Source: JAAYBF01 sp963715445 (GTDB lineage: Bacteria > Actinomycetota > Thermoleophilia > Solirubrobacterales > Thermoleophilaceae). Taken from it: 64,000 nt of DNA. Under the pieces are notes generated by a model. It saw only the letters and a program-made list of their open reading frames with translations, did no database searches and was not told the DNA's origin. The position numbers and the translations under genes were made by a program. Positions within the stretch are counted from its first letter, which is position 1. The number at the start of each line of letters is the position of its first letter. The stretch spans positions 1,364,001-1,428,000 of the forward strand of contig OY970240.1 in NCBI GenBank assembly GCA_963715445.1. Direction: 5' to 3'. This document shows, piece after piece, positions 51,470 to 60,517 of the stretch.

Positions 51470-53053
51470 TCAGCGGCGCAGGGTCTTGACGGCGAGGCGA
51501 GCGAACGAGCGGGCGCCGCGGCGCAGGGCGGCGGCCTTGCTCGAGTCGCGCCCGTAGAGCAGGTGCGCGGCCTCGTGCATCCCGCGGCCGAGCGAGCTGT
51601 CGTAGGGGTGCCACCAGAAGTTGCGGGTCAGGCCGGGCTCGTAGGTGAGCTGCTTGACGCTGACGCACTCGTAGAAGCCGAACCTCGAGTGCGAGCGGCC
51701 GAGGCCCGAGTCCTTCACGCCGCCCCAGGCGCAGGAGCACACGCCGTGCGAGTACATGTGGTCGTTGATCCAGACCATGCCGGACTCGATCCGCCGGGCG
51801 ATGCGGTCGCCGCGCGCGTGGTCCGTGGTCCAGACCGACGCTCCCAGGCCGAACTCGGAGTCGTTGGCCAGCTCGATCGCCCGGTCCTCGGAATCGACCG
51901 ACATCACGGGGACGACGGGCCCGAAGATCTCCTCGCGCATGATCCGCATGTCGTGCGTCACGCCCGTAAGCACCGCCGGCGCGAACCAGTGGCCGGTCCC
52001 GCCGTCGGGCGGCGCCGTCGGGCCGCCGCAGCGCAGCGTCGCGCCGCTCGCCACCGCGTCGTCCACCAGCTCGACCACCAGGTCGTGCTGCTCCTTGGAG
52101 ATCATCGGGCCGATCTCGGTGTTCCAGTCCATCGGATCGCCCACGTGCAGCGCCTGCGCGCCGCTCACCAGCTCCTCGGTGAACTGCTCGGCCACGTCGC
52201 GCATCACGTAGACGCGCTCGATCCCGCTGCACGTCTGCCCGGCGTTGGCGAAGCCGCCCCACAGCGCGCCCGACACGGCGTTCGCCAGGTTGGCGTCCGA
52301 GAGCACGATCATCGGGTCCTTGCCGCCGAGCTCGAGCACCGAGCCCTTCATTCGCTCGGCGCAGGCCACGCCAACTCCGCGGCCCACCTCCACGGACCCG
52401 GTGAAGAAGATCTTCGAGGCGCTGGACTCGACCAGCGCCTGGCCCACCGCACCGCCTCCGTGGACGGTCCGCACCAGCCCCTCGGGCAGCCCGGCGCGCT
52501 CGAAGACCTCCTGGATCTTCTGGCCGATCAGCGGCGTCAGCGAGGCCGGCTTGAGCACTACGCCGTTGCCGCACATCAGCGCGATCGCGACCTCGCCCAT
52601 CGGGATCGACCACGGGTAGTTCCAGGGGGCGATCACGCCGACCACGCCGAGCGGCTCGTAGGTGAAGCGCGCCTGCTTCTGCTTGACCCAGATCGGCAGC
52701 TTCACCTTCTCGTCGGCGAGGATCTCCGGGCCGGCGTCGGCCACCCAGTTGAGGGCGTCGATCGTGGGCACCAGCTCCATCACGTACGACTCGTTGCGCG
52801 GCTTGCCCTGCTCGCGCGTGAGCAGCTCCGAGAGCACCTCGAGCGAGTCGATCACCACCTGCCCGGCGCGGCGCATGTAGCGAGCGCGCTCCTCTACCGG
52901 CAGGGCGGCCCAGAAGGGCTGGACCTCCGCGACGTCGTCGACCACCGCCTGCACCTGGTCCGGGGTGATGGTCGGCACGGCTCCGAGGCGACGACCGTCG
53001 ATCGGGCTGAACGACTCGAGCTGACCGGTTCCGGGCTGCGACTTGGTTGCCAT
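51470..53053 (-). CDS. Aldehyde dehydrogenase
   Basis: The 527-residue protein carries the ALDH landmarks in order: APWNYPWSIP (cofactor site), VLKPASLTPL, FFTGSVEVGR, VLELGGKDPM (general-base Glu), NAGQTCSGIERV (catalytic Cys near residue 272), REEIFGPVVPVM and GLGASVWT. It oxidises an aldehyde with NAD(P)+; the substrate cannot be assigned. CACAAT lies six bases before the ATG. The last ~30 residues after LLYGRDSS are basic and atypical. It stands alone between the precorrin-2 dehydrogenase and rarA genes, in the same orientation. Confidence 0.93.
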   Translation of the reverse strand: MATKSQPGTGQLESFSPIDGRRLGAVPTITPDQVQAVVDDVAEVQPFWAALPVEERARYMRRAGQVVIDSLEVLSELLTREQGKPRNESYVMELVPTIDALNWVADAGPEILADEKVKLPIWVKQKQARFTYEPLGVVGVIAPWNYPWSIPMGEVAIALMCGNGVVLKPASLTPLIGQKIQEVFERAGLPEGLVRTVHGGGAVGQALVESSASKIFFTGSVEVGRGVGVACAERMKGSVLELGGKDPMIVLSDANLANAVSGALWGGFANAGQTCSGIERVYVMRDVAEQFTEELVSGAQALHVGDPMDWNTEIGPMISKEQHDLVVELVDDAVASGATLRCGGPTAPPDGGTGHWFAPAVLTGVTHDMRIMREEIFGPVVPVMSVDSEDRAIELANDSEFGLGASVWTTDHARGDRIARRIESGMVWINDHMYSHGVCSCAWGGVKDSGLGRSHSRFGFYECVSVKQLTYEPGLTRNFWWHPYDSSLGRGMHEAAHLLYGRDSSKAAALRRGARSFARLAVKTLRR

Positions 53054-53084
53054 CGGGTCATTGTGACCGAAGGCGGGGATCCCG

Positions 53085-54497
53085 TCAGCGCTTGCGAGCG
53101 CGGCGGATCCGGTCGAGGCGCTCCGCCAGCTCGCGCTCCTCGCCGTGCTCGGACAGCTCGAGGAAGCGCGTGCCGCTGGCGGTGTCGGGCAGCAGCTCCT
53201 GCGGCGAGGTGCCCTCGGGGTGGTCGTGGGGGTAGTCGTATCCCTCGCCGCGCCCCAGCTTCTTCGCGCCCGGGTAGTGCGAGTCGCGCAGGTAGTCGGG
53301 CGGGATCGGCGCGCCGTTCTCCTGCACCCAGGCGCGCGCCTTGTTCAGGCCCACGTAGGAGGCGTTCGACTTGGGCGCAAGCGCCAGGTACACGGTGGCC
53401 TGGGCCAGGGCGTGCGAGCACTCCGGCAGCCCGACGCGGTCGACGGCTTGGGCCGCGGCCGTCGCGATCAGCAGCGCCTGGGGATCGGCGTTGCCGATGT
53501 CCTCGCTCGCGAGGATCACCATCCGCCGCGCGATGAAGCGCACGTCCTCGCCGCCCTCGAGCATCGAGGCCAGGTAGAGCAGCGAGGCGTCCGGGTCGGA
53601 GCCGCGGGTCGCCTTGATCCAGGCGGAGATGAAGTCGTAGTGCTGGTCGCCGCCCTTGTCGTAGAGGACGGCACGGCGCTGGAGCGCGTCCTCGGCCCGC
53701 TCGAGCGTCACCGTGCCGCGCTCCGGCGGATCGTCGCCGTCCGGCTCGTCGCCCGTACCGCCGGCCTCGCTCGCGGCGGTCTCGCAGGCGAGCTCGAGCG
53801 CGGCCAGCGCGGTGCGCGCGTCGCCCCCGGCGCGCGCGGCGAGGAACTCGAGCGCCGCCTCGTCGACCTCCGGCGGATCGGTCACGCCGCGCTCCGGGTC
53901 CTCCAGCGCCCGCCGCAGCAGCGCCAGCACATGGGCCTCCTCGAGCGCGTGGAGCTCGTAGATGCGGCAGCGCGAGAGGAGCGCCGAGTTCACCTCGAAG
54001 TACGGGTTCTCCGTGGTGGCTCCGACGAGCCACACGAGGCCCTCCTCCACCGCGGGCAGGAGGGTGTCCTGCTGCGCCTTGTTGAAGCGGTGGATCTCGT
54101 CCAGGAAGAAGATCGTCCCCACGCCGTTCGTCTCGCGCCGGTGGGCGGCGCGCTCGAGCACGTCGCGAACCTCCTTGCGGCCTGCGTTGACGGCCGAGAC
54201 CTCCTCGAACGCCGCCTGCGCGTGCAGCGCCATCAGTCGCGCGAGCGTCGTCTTGCCGGTTCCCGGAGGCCCGTAGAGCACCATCGAGTGGGGGTGCCCG
54301 TCCTCTATCGCCGCGCGCAGCGCCGACCCCTTCTCCAGCAGGTGCTCCTGCCCCACGTACTCGTCGAGCGTCACCGGGCGCATGCGGGCGGCCAGCGGCT
54401 TGTCGCCGGTCGGCACGCCGCTCCCGCCGTTCGGCGCTCCTTCCTCCTCGAAGAGCTGATCCACGCCGTCGATTCTGGCAGCAGGGGTGGCGGTCAC
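53085..54497 (-). CDS. rarA: Replication-associated recombination ATPase RarA (MgsA)
   Basis: The product is up to 470 residues (GTG 54497; GTG 54464 is an alternative). It has PLAARMRPVTLDEYVGQEHLL, Walker A GPPGTGKTT, Walker B IFFLDEIHRFNKAQQD, sensor 1 GATTENPYFEVNSALLSR and the C-terminal tetramerisation part (YDFISAWIKATRGSDPDASLLYLASML, SEDIGNADPQAL, YLALAPKSNASY). The AAA+ tetramer acts at stalled replication forks. A Gly/Asp-rich insert (GGTGDEPDGDDPPE) lies in the linker after the ATPase domain. Confidence 0.95.
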   Translation of the reverse strand: MTATPAARIDGVDQLFEEEGAPNGGSGVPTGDKPLAARMRPVTLDEYVGQEHLLEKGSALRAAIEDGHPHSMVLYGPPGTGKTTLARLMALHAQAAFEEVSAVNAGRKEVRDVLERAAHRRETNGVGTIFFLDEIHRFNKAQQDTLLPAVEEGLVWLVGATTENPYFEVNSALLSRCRIYELHALEEAHVLALLRRALEDPERGVTDPPEVDEAALEFLAARAGGDARTALAALELACETAASEAGGTGDEPDGDDPPERGTVTLERAEDALQRRAVLYDKGGDQHYDFISAWIKATRGSDPDASLLYLASMLEGGEDVRFIARRMVILASEDIGNADPQALLIATAAAQAVDRVGLPECSHALAQATVYLALAPKSNASYVGLNKARAWVQENGAPIPPDYLRDSHYPGAKKLGRGEGYDYPHDHPEGTSPQELLPDTASGTRFLELSEHGEERELAERLDRIRRARKR

Positions 54498-54557
54498 CGC
54501 TGTGGTGCGTGACCGCGCGGGGTGGCCGCCGAGAGACCGGCGGTCTGCGGCCGGGCG

Positions 54558-55364
54558 CTACAGAGAACGGAGGAACGCGCCGAGCGCGGCGGCGCACCGC
54601 TCGGGCTCGTCGTCCCACACGAAGTGGCCCGAGCCCTCCACGGTCACAACCTCCCCGTGGGGCATCTCGCGCAGGAACCGGTAGGCGCCCGCGATCGGGG
54701 CGAAGGGGTCCTTCTCACCCCACAGCATGAGAGCCGGCACACCGAGCGCCGCCAGCTTCCCCTCGTAAGCCGCGAGCTTCTCGAAATCGCCCGAGCGGTA
54801 GAGCTCGAGCTGCCCGCGCCGGCGCTCCGCGTCGGCGAAGCACTTCCAGTACTCCTCGATCGCCTCGTCGCCCAGACCGGGAGAGCCTTGGCGCATGACC
54901 GCTTCGAAGGCGGTGTGCTCGATCCGCTCGATCAGCTCCTCGCCGACCTGCTTGGTGCGGAACGCCCGCGCCATCCCGTGCCAGCGGCCGTCCGGGAAGA
55001 AGCCGGTGTCGGAGATCACGAGCGCGCGTACCGCGTCCGGGTGCTCGCAGGCCCAGCGCAGACCGATCAGGCCTCCCCAGTCGTGGACCACCAGCACCAC
55101 CGGCCCGAGCCCCAGGCTCGAGTGGAGGCGCTCCACCGCCTCCACCTGGCGCTCCCAGGTGCCGGGCGGGTCGGGCGGAGAGTCGCCGAAGCCCGGGAAG
55201 TCCGGCGCGATCGCCCGCATGCCGGCGGCGGCCACCACCGGCAGCATGTCGCGCCACATGAAGGAGGACTGGGGATAGCCGTGGAGGAGCAGGACCGCGG
55301 GATCCTCCGCGCCCCCCGCTTCGCGGTAGGCGATCCCCCCGACCATCGCAAGCTCGCCGCTCAC
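54558..55364 (-). CDS. Alpha/beta hydrolase (haloalkane dehalogenase / epoxide hydrolase type)
   Basis: The 268-residue product has LLLHGYPQSSFMWRDMLP (oxyanion region), the nucleophile elbow VVHDWGGLIG with Asp as nucleophile, and GSGHFVWDDEPE with the catalytic His. An Asp nucleophile points to dehalogenase or epoxide-hydrolase chemistry rather than ordinary esterase. GTG 55364 is preceded at seven bases by TAGGCT, so the mRNA is probably leaderless. Divergent from the diiron-oxygenase-like gene, from which its start is only 70 bases away. Confidence 0.9.
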   Translation of the reverse strand: MSGELAMVGGIAYREAGGAEDPAVLLLHGYPQSSFMWRDMLPVVAAAGMRAIAPDFPGFGDSPPDPPGTWERQVEAVERLHSSLGLGPVVLVVHDWGGLIGLRWACEHPDAVRALVISDTGFFPDGRWHGMARAFRTKQVGEELIERIEHTAFEAVMRQGSPGLGDEAIEEYWKCFADAERRRGQLELYRSGDFEKLAAYEGKLAALGVPALMLWGEKDPFAPIAGAYRFLREMPHGEVVTVEGSGHFVWDDEPERCAAALGAFLRSL

Positions 55365-55434
55365 GCCGGCGAGCCTATGCGACGGTTACATTGCCTGTGT
55401 CCTCGATATGTACGAAGTGGAGGAGACCGGCCGC

Positions 55435-56715
55435 ATGACCACCAGCTTGCCGACCACCCACAGCCCGCTCGACAACATCACCTACGAGGGGCTCTACCGG
55501 CGCTGGGAGCAGGGGAACTGGAGCGCCATGGGGATCGACTTCTCCAAGGACGCCGAGCAGTGGAAGACGGACTTCACCGAGTTCGATCGCAAGGCGGCGG
55601 TCTGGAACTACTCGCTCTTCTTCTGGGGCGAGGACGCGGTCACCGACGGCCTCTCCCCGTACATCGACGCGGCGCCGCTCGAGGAGCAGAAGTACTTCCT
55701 CGCCACGCAGCAGGCCGACGAGGCGCGCCACGCCGTCTTCTTCAACCGCTTCATGAAGGAGGTCGTGGGCATCGGCGGCGACCGCGTCGCCGACGGGCTG
55801 AGCGCGATCGAGCCGCAGCTCACCTGGGGCTTCAAGAAGGTCTTCGCCCGGCTCGAGACGATGTGCGATGAGCTGCGCCGCAACCCCTCGATCCCGCAGC
55901 TCGCCGCCGCGGTGACGCTCTACCACGTGATCATCGAGGCGACGCTCGCCCAGCCCGGCCAGCACTTCATCGCCAGCTACCTGGAGGACCGCGACCTGCT
56001 GCCGGGTTTCCGCGAGGGCATGCAGAACGTCGCCGCCGACGAGCAGCGGCACATCGGCTTCGGCGTGAAGCTGCTCTCGGACCTGCGCAAGATGGACCCG
56101 GAGGTCCCGCATGCGGTGGCCGACCTGCTGCGCGAGGTGATGCCGTGGACGATCAACGTGCTCGTTCCACCGGGCTGGGACGAGCGCTACATCGAGACCT
56201 TCGGCTACACGATGGAGGACCTTGGCGAGGAGGGCGCCGCGTCGCTCGAGACCAAGCTGCGCACGGCCGGCATGCCGCTCGAGGAGCTTCCCGGCCCGCC
56301 GGTCTTCCCGATTGAGGGCACCCCGCGCCAGCGCGCGATACGCGGCAAGCGGCTGGTCAAGGCCGGCTATCTGGGAGAGAAGGTGGGCCCGCCCTCCAGG
56401 AGCCCGGAGGACGTCCAGCTCCTGTTCGAGACGGTGGCTGCGGGCTTCGACGCTTCCGCGGCGGCAGCCCCGGGAGCCCTCCAGTGGGACTTCCGCGACC
56501 ACGAGCCCTGGCACATCGTGATCTCGGACGGCGAGGCCCGGGCCGTCCGCGGCAGCGTGGAGAGCCCCACCGTTCGCTTCGAATGCTCGTTCGAGGACTG
56601 GGTCGACGTCGTGGGGGACCGCAAGGACCTGCGCAAGCTCATCCTGCGCGGCAAGCTCCGCCCCCGCGGGGACTACCGCTGGCTCCTCCGCAGCCGAGGC
56701 GTCTTCCCCAGCTAG
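55435..56715 (+). CDS. R2-like diiron protein fused to SCP2 sterol-carrier domain
   Basis: From ATG 55435, nine bases after GGAGGAG, the product has 426 residues (ATG 55408 has no ribosome site). The first ~290 residues form a ferritin-like R2 fold with diiron ligands visible in FFWGEDAVTDGL, QQADEARHAVFFNRF, the helix containing IIEATLAQPGQHF, and NVAADEQRHIGFG. The C-terminal ~110 residues look like an SCP2 lipid-binding domain (LQWDFRDHEPWHIVISDGEARAVRG ... FEDWVDVVGDRKDLRKLILRGKLRPRGDY). No catalytic R1 gene is nearby. A lipid carrier joined to an R2-like oxidase suggests oxidation of a bound hydrophobic substrate rather than ribonucleotide reduction. Confidence 0.85.
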   Translation: MTTSLPTTHSPLDNITYEGLYRRWEQGNWSAMGIDFSKDAEQWKTDFTEFDRKAAVWNYSLFFWGEDAVTDGLSPYIDAAPLEEQKYFLATQQADEARHAVFFNRFMKEVVGIGGDRVADGLSAIEPQLTWGFKKVFARLETMCDELRRNPSIPQLAAAVTLYHVIIEATLAQPGQHFIASYLEDRDLLPGFREGMQNVAADEQRHIGFGVKLLSDLRKMDPEVPHAVADLLREVMPWTINVLVPPGWDERYIETFGYTMEDLGEEGAASLETKLRTAGMPLEELPGPPVFPIEGTPRQRAIRGKRLVKAGYLGEKVGPPSRSPEDVQLLFETVAAGFDASAAAAPGALQWDFRDHEPWHIVISDGEARAVRGSVESPTVRFECSFEDWVDVVGDRKDLRKLILRGKLRPRGDYRWLLRSRGVFPS

Positions 56716-56760
56716 CGCCGAGCGTCTCTCGCCGCCGCCTGGCCTCCGCGAAACTTCGGA

Positions 56761-56790
56761 CACTTCGCTACCTCCTGGTGTAGCGAAGTG
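56761..56790. terminator. Hairpin after the R2-like/SCP2 gene
   Basis: CACTTCGCTAC pairs perfectly with GTAGCGAAGTG around an 8-base loop; the stem can extend by a few more pairs past one mismatch. No T-run follows. It sits between the upstream stop and the -10 box of the next gene, consistent with a terminator. Confidence 0.5.
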
Positions 56791-56826
56791 CCCGAAATTC
56801 CTCCCAGGCGGTCCTATACTCGCCAG

Positions 56827-58224
56827 GTGCCCGATTCAGAGCGGTTGGAGCGCCGGGCGACCGAGCTGCTGCAGCGGCTGATCCAGTTCGACACGGTCAA
56901 TCCTCCGGGCGCGGAGGAGGAGTGTCAGCAGTACCTGCGGGGGCTGCTCGAGGGCGCGGGATTCGAGGTCGAGCTGCTGGCGGATGTGCCCGGCCGGCCG
57001 AACCTCGTGGCGCGCATGCGGGCGCCGTCAGGCGCCGACGGCGCGACGCTCTGCCTGCTCGGCCACGTGGACACCGTGCTCGCCAACCCCGGCGAGTGGG
57101 AGGTCAGCCCATGGTCGGGTGAGATCCGCGACGACGGCTGCGTCTGGGGTCGCGGCGCGCTCGACATGAAGAGCCAGGTGGCCACCGAGGTGGCCGCCGC
57201 CTGTGCGCTCGCGGAGGCAGGCTGGCGGCCGGAGGCCGGCGAGCTGAAGATCGTGGTGACCGCTGACGAGGAGACCGGCGCCGTCCACGGCGCCCAGTGG
57301 CTGTGCGAGAGCCACCCTGAGAGGGTTCGCGCGGATCTCGTCGTCAACGAGGGCGCCGGCGCCTCCTTCGAATACCCGCCGGGCGGCGCGGGCGGGCCGA
57401 GCGCGCCGGACCCGCCGGGCCACGCGGGGGGCGCATCGCCTCGGCGGGTCTACCCGGTCTGCGTGGCCGAGAAGGGCGTCTTCCGCTTCACCCTCACCGC
57501 CCACGGCCGTGCCGGCCACGCCTCGCTGCCGCGCATCGGGGACAACGCGCTCACCAAGCTCGCACCGGTGCTGGCCGCCCTCGCCGACGCTCGCGTAGAG
57601 CTCGAGCACTCCCCGGAGGCCGACGCCTTCCTGGCCGCCCTCGGCGTCCAGACAGACGATCTCGATGCCGCCCTCGCCGAGGTGGAGGCGGCCGACCCGC
57701 GCGTGGCCGTCCTGCTCGAGCCGCTGCTCGGCGTCACGCTCGCGCCGACGATGGCCTTCGCCTCCGACAAGATCAACGTGATCCCCTCCGAGGCCCGCCT
57801 GCGCGTGGACTGCCGCGTCCCCCCGGGGCTCGGCGAGGACCACACGCTGCGGCGCATCGGATCTGTGCTCGGGTGGCAGGAGGGCGCCCGCTCCGACGGC
57901 GACCTCGAGCTCGCCTTCGACGAGACGGTCGTGGGCAACCGCTCGCCAATCGACACCTCGCTGATGGAGTCGATCCGCTCCTTCGTCGCGCGCGAAGACC
58001 CGGGCGCGATCACCACAGCCACCGCGCTCGCCGGCTTCAGCGACTCCCGCTGGTGGCGCGCCGCCTTCCCCGACTGCGTCGCCTACGGCTTCTTCCCCCA
58101 GCGGACGATGGACCTCTTCGAGGCGGCGCCGCTGATCCACGGCGCCAACGAGCGGATTCCGGTGGAGGACGTGGGCATGGCCGCGCGCTTCTACAGCGAG
58201 CTCATCCAGGACACGCTGAGATGA
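56827..58224 (+). CDS. M20-family metallopeptidase / deacylase
   Basis: From GTG 56827 the product has 465 residues. Metal and catalytic motifs of the M20 clan are present: LGHVDTV, GRGALDMKSQ, VTADEETGAVHG and NEGAGASFEY, plus the dimerisation domain (GRAGHASLPRIGDNAL) and a C-terminal HGANERIPVED. These enzymes hydrolyse small amide bonds using two zinc or cobalt ions; the substrate is not evident. A perfect TATACT at 56815-56820 is six bases before GTG, pointing to a leaderless transcript. A Gly/Pro-rich insert (about residues 182-200) follows the NEGAG motif. Confidence 0.92.
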   Translation: MPDSERLERRATELLQRLIQFDTVNPPGAEEECQQYLRGLLEGAGFEVELLADVPGRPNLVARMRAPSGADGATLCLLGHVDTVLANPGEWEVSPWSGEIRDDGCVWGRGALDMKSQVATEVAAACALAEAGWRPEAGELKIVVTADEETGAVHGAQWLCESHPERVRADLVVNEGAGASFEYPPGGAGGPSAPDPPGHAGGASPRRVYPVCVAEKGVFRFTLTAHGRAGHASLPRIGDNALTKLAPVLAALADARVELEHSPEADAFLAALGVQTDDLDAALAEVEAADPRVAVLLEPLLGVTLAPTMAFASDKINVIPSEARLRVDCRVPPGLGEDHTLRRIGSVLGWQEGARSDGDLELAFDETVVGNRSPIDTSLMESIRSFVAREDPGAITTATALAGFSDSRWWRAAFPDCVAYGFFPQRTMDLFEAAPLIHGANERIPVEDVGMAARFYSELIQDTLR

Positions 58225-58267
58225 GCGGTAATGCTTCCGCCCCTCGCAGCCGAGTAGAGAAGGACAG

Positions 58268-59866
58268 GTGAGCCTGCTCATTGCAATAGACCCTGCCCTG
58301 CCGCTGGCGTTCACGTTCGACGAGTTCGAGAACTGGGCGGTCATCTGGCTGCCGATCATCTTCATGGGGCTGATCGTGTTCGTGCTGATCCTGATGCTGC
58401 GCTTCATGCCCAGCCTCAAGATGAAGCCGCAGGAGATCAAGCCGTCGTCGTCGGACTCGATCAGGTGGGAGGACGTGGCGGGCGTCGAAGAGGCGAAGGA
58501 CGAGCTGCGCGAGGTCGTGGAGTTCCTGCGCGACCCCAAGCGGTTCCTGGCCCTCGGCGCCAACGTTCCCAAGGGGATACTGCTCCACGGGCCTCCCGGC
58601 ACCGGCAAGACGCTGCTCGCCAAGGCGGTCGCTCACGAGTCGAACGCGAAGTTCTTCGCGCAGTCGGCGTCCTCGTTCGTCGAGATGTTCGCCGGCCTCG
58701 GCGCCGCCCGGATCAGGCGGCTGTTCAAGGAGGCGCGCAAGCAGGAGCCGGCGATCGTGTTCATCGACGAGCTCGACGCCGTCGGCGCCACCCGCGGCAA
58801 CGACGTCTCGGGCGAGAAGGACCAGACGCTGAACCAGCTGCTCGTGGAGCTCGACGGCTTCTCCGGGCGCGGCCAGCTCGTGGTGATCGCCGCCTCGAAC
58901 CTGCTCGACAAGCTCGACCCGGCGCTGCTGCGCCCGGGCCGCTTCGACCGCCAGATCTTCGTCACTCCGCCCGACTTCAAGGGCCGCAGCCAGATCCTCA
59001 GGGTGCATACGCGCGACAAGCCGCTCGCGGACGGCATCGACCTCGATCTCGTCGCGCGGCAGACCAGCGGCCTGACCGGCGCCGACCTCGCGAACATCTG
59101 CAACGAGGCCGCGATCTTCGCCGGCCGCGATCGGCGAACCCAGATCCGCACAGAGGACTTCCAGACCGCGCTCGAGCGCGTCGTGGCCGGCATGCAGTCG
59201 CGCCGCGTGATCACCGATCACGAGAAGCGCCTGGTCGCCTACCACGAGGCCGGCCACGCGCTCTGCTCGGAGCTGCTGCCGAGCGTCGAGAAGGTCCACC
59301 GGATCTCGATCATCCCGCGCGGCAAGGCCCTCGGCTACACGCTCAACCTGCCGGACGAGGACCGCTACCTGAAGACCAAGGAAGAGCTGATGGACTACCT
59401 CGTGGTCCTGCTCGGCGGGCGCGTCACCGAGCACGTCGTCTTCGGGCAGATCACCACCGGCGCCGCCGACGACCTGCGCAAGGTGCACCAGATCAGCCGC
59501 TCGATGGTCACCCAGTACGGGATGGGCACGGAGCTCATGTCCCAGCAGATGCCGGCTGAGAACTACTCGATGTCCGACGCCACCCGCCACGCGATCGACG
59601 CGGAGCAGCAGTTCATCGCCGATCAGGCCCACCGCAGGGCGCAGGCGATGGTGAAGGCGCATCGCGGCCTGCTCGACGCGTTCGCGCAGACCCTGCTGGA
59701 GCAGGAGGTGCTCGAGCGAGAGGACATCGAGCGCATCGTGGCCGAGCACGAGGGCGAGCTGCCGCATCCCGAGCGCCTGCTTCCCCTGAACACCCCGGCC
59801 GCAGGCGAAGCGGCGGCCGGAGCACAGGTCGCGGCGAGCGAAGGGCTCGAGCCGAAGCCGAACTAG
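58268..59866 (+). CDS. ftsH: FtsH-type membrane AAA+ zinc protease, short form
   Basis: From GTG 58268, after GAAGGAC, the product has 532 residues. One N-terminal membrane helix (VIWLPIIFMGLIVFVLILML) replaces the usual two helices with an outside domain. The AAA domain has DVAGVEEAKDELREVVEFL, Walker A GPPGTGKT, Walker B IVFIDELDAVG and LRPGRFDRQI. The protease domain has the zinc motif HEAGH near residue 325 and the third ligand in TTGAADDLRK. It degrades membrane and regulatory proteins using ATP. Missing the outside domain, it may interact differently with membrane partners. It is 43 bases after the M20 gene. Confidence 0.93.
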   Translation: MSLLIAIDPALPLAFTFDEFENWAVIWLPIIFMGLIVFVLILMLRFMPSLKMKPQEIKPSSSDSIRWEDVAGVEEAKDELREVVEFLRDPKRFLALGANVPKGILLHGPPGTGKTLLAKAVAHESNAKFFAQSASSFVEMFAGLGAARIRRLFKEARKQEPAIVFIDELDAVGATRGNDVSGEKDQTLNQLLVELDGFSGRGQLVVIAASNLLDKLDPALLRPGRFDRQIFVTPPDFKGRSQILRVHTRDKPLADGIDLDLVARQTSGLTGADLANICNEAAIFAGRDRRTQIRTEDFQTALERVVAGMQSRRVITDHEKRLVAYHEAGHALCSELLPSVEKVHRISIIPRGKALGYTLNLPDEDRYLKTKEELMDYLVVLLGGRVTEHVVFGQITTGAADDLRKVHQISRSMVTQYGMGTELMSQQMPAENYSMSDATRHAIDAEQQFIADQAHRRAQAMVKAHRGLLDAFAQTLLEQEVLEREDIERIVAEHEGELPHPERLLPLNTPAAGEAAAGAQVAASEGLEPKPN

Positions 59867-59877
59867 TATCCGATCCC

Positions 59878-60288
59878 ATGTTCGGATCGATCGACCACAT
59901 CGGCGTGGCAGTGGAGGATCTCGATGAGGCCGTAGCCCTCTATCGCGACCGCCTCGGCATGCGCGAGCAGCACCGCGAGACCGTCGAGGAGCAGGGCGTT
60001 CACGCCGTCCTGCTCGAGATCGGCGACTCTCACATCGAGCTGATCGCGCCGATCGGGCCGGAGGGCGGGGTTGCCCGCTTCCTGGAGCGCAACGGCCCCG
60101 GCATGCATCACATCGCCTATCGCACGGACGACATCGACGCCACCTTGAAGGGCCTCGTGTCGGCCGGCCTGCGGATGATCGACGAGGAGCCGCGCGTCGG
60201 CATCCAGGGCAGCCGCGTGGCGTTCGTCCATCCCAAGTCGACCGGCGGCGTCCTGACCGAGATCGTGGAACCCGCGGAGGATCACTGA
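59878..60288 (+). CDS. mce: Methylmalonyl-CoA epimerase
   Basis: The 136-residue single glyoxalase-fold protein has IDHIGVAVEDLDEAVALYRDRLG, HIELIAPIG, GPGMHHIAYRTDDI and GVLTEIVEP. The metal ligands (His7, Glu and His in HHI, and the final Glu) are in place. It interconverts (2R)- and (2S)-methylmalonyl-CoA in propionyl-CoA metabolism. TAGTAT lies eight bases upstream of the ATG, and the stop abuts the next start (TGAATG). Confidence 0.92.
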   Translation: MFGSIDHIGVAVEDLDEAVALYRDRLGMREQHRETVEEQGVHAVLLEIGDSHIELIAPIGPEGGVARFLERNGPGMHHIAYRTDDIDATLKGLVSAGLRMIDEEPRVGIQGSRVAFVHPKSTGGVLTEIVEPAEDH

Positions 60289-60507
60289 ATGGCCCAGCAG
60301 GCACGCACCGACATCGGTTTCCATGGCGGGCAGATACTCGCCCTGCGCACACAGGCGGACGTCTACGAGAAGCTGATGAAGGCGCTCGGGGACGACAAGT
60401 CGGGCCGCTGGCACGCGGTCGACACCGGGGACGAAGTAGTTCAGATCGACCTGTCCCGGGTCGTGTACGTGCGCCGCGAGACCGGGGACCAGAAGGTCGG
60501 CTTCTAG
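60289..60507 (+). CDS. Small conserved-looking protein following the epimerase
   Basis: The 72-residue protein starts directly after the epimerase stop. Its sequence (DIGFHGGQILALRTQADVYEKLMKALGDDKSGRWHAVDTGDEVVQIDLSRVVYVRRETG) looks like a compact alpha/beta fold that would bind a flat ligand or another protein. I do not recognise a family name. Tight coupling suggests a role with methylmalonyl-CoA epimerase or simple co-transcription. Confidence 0.75.
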   Translation: MAQQARTDIGFHGGQILALRTQADVYEKLMKALGDDKSGRWHAVDTGDEVVQIDLSRVVYVRRETGDQKVGF

Positions 60508-60517
60508 CCTGTCCGGC

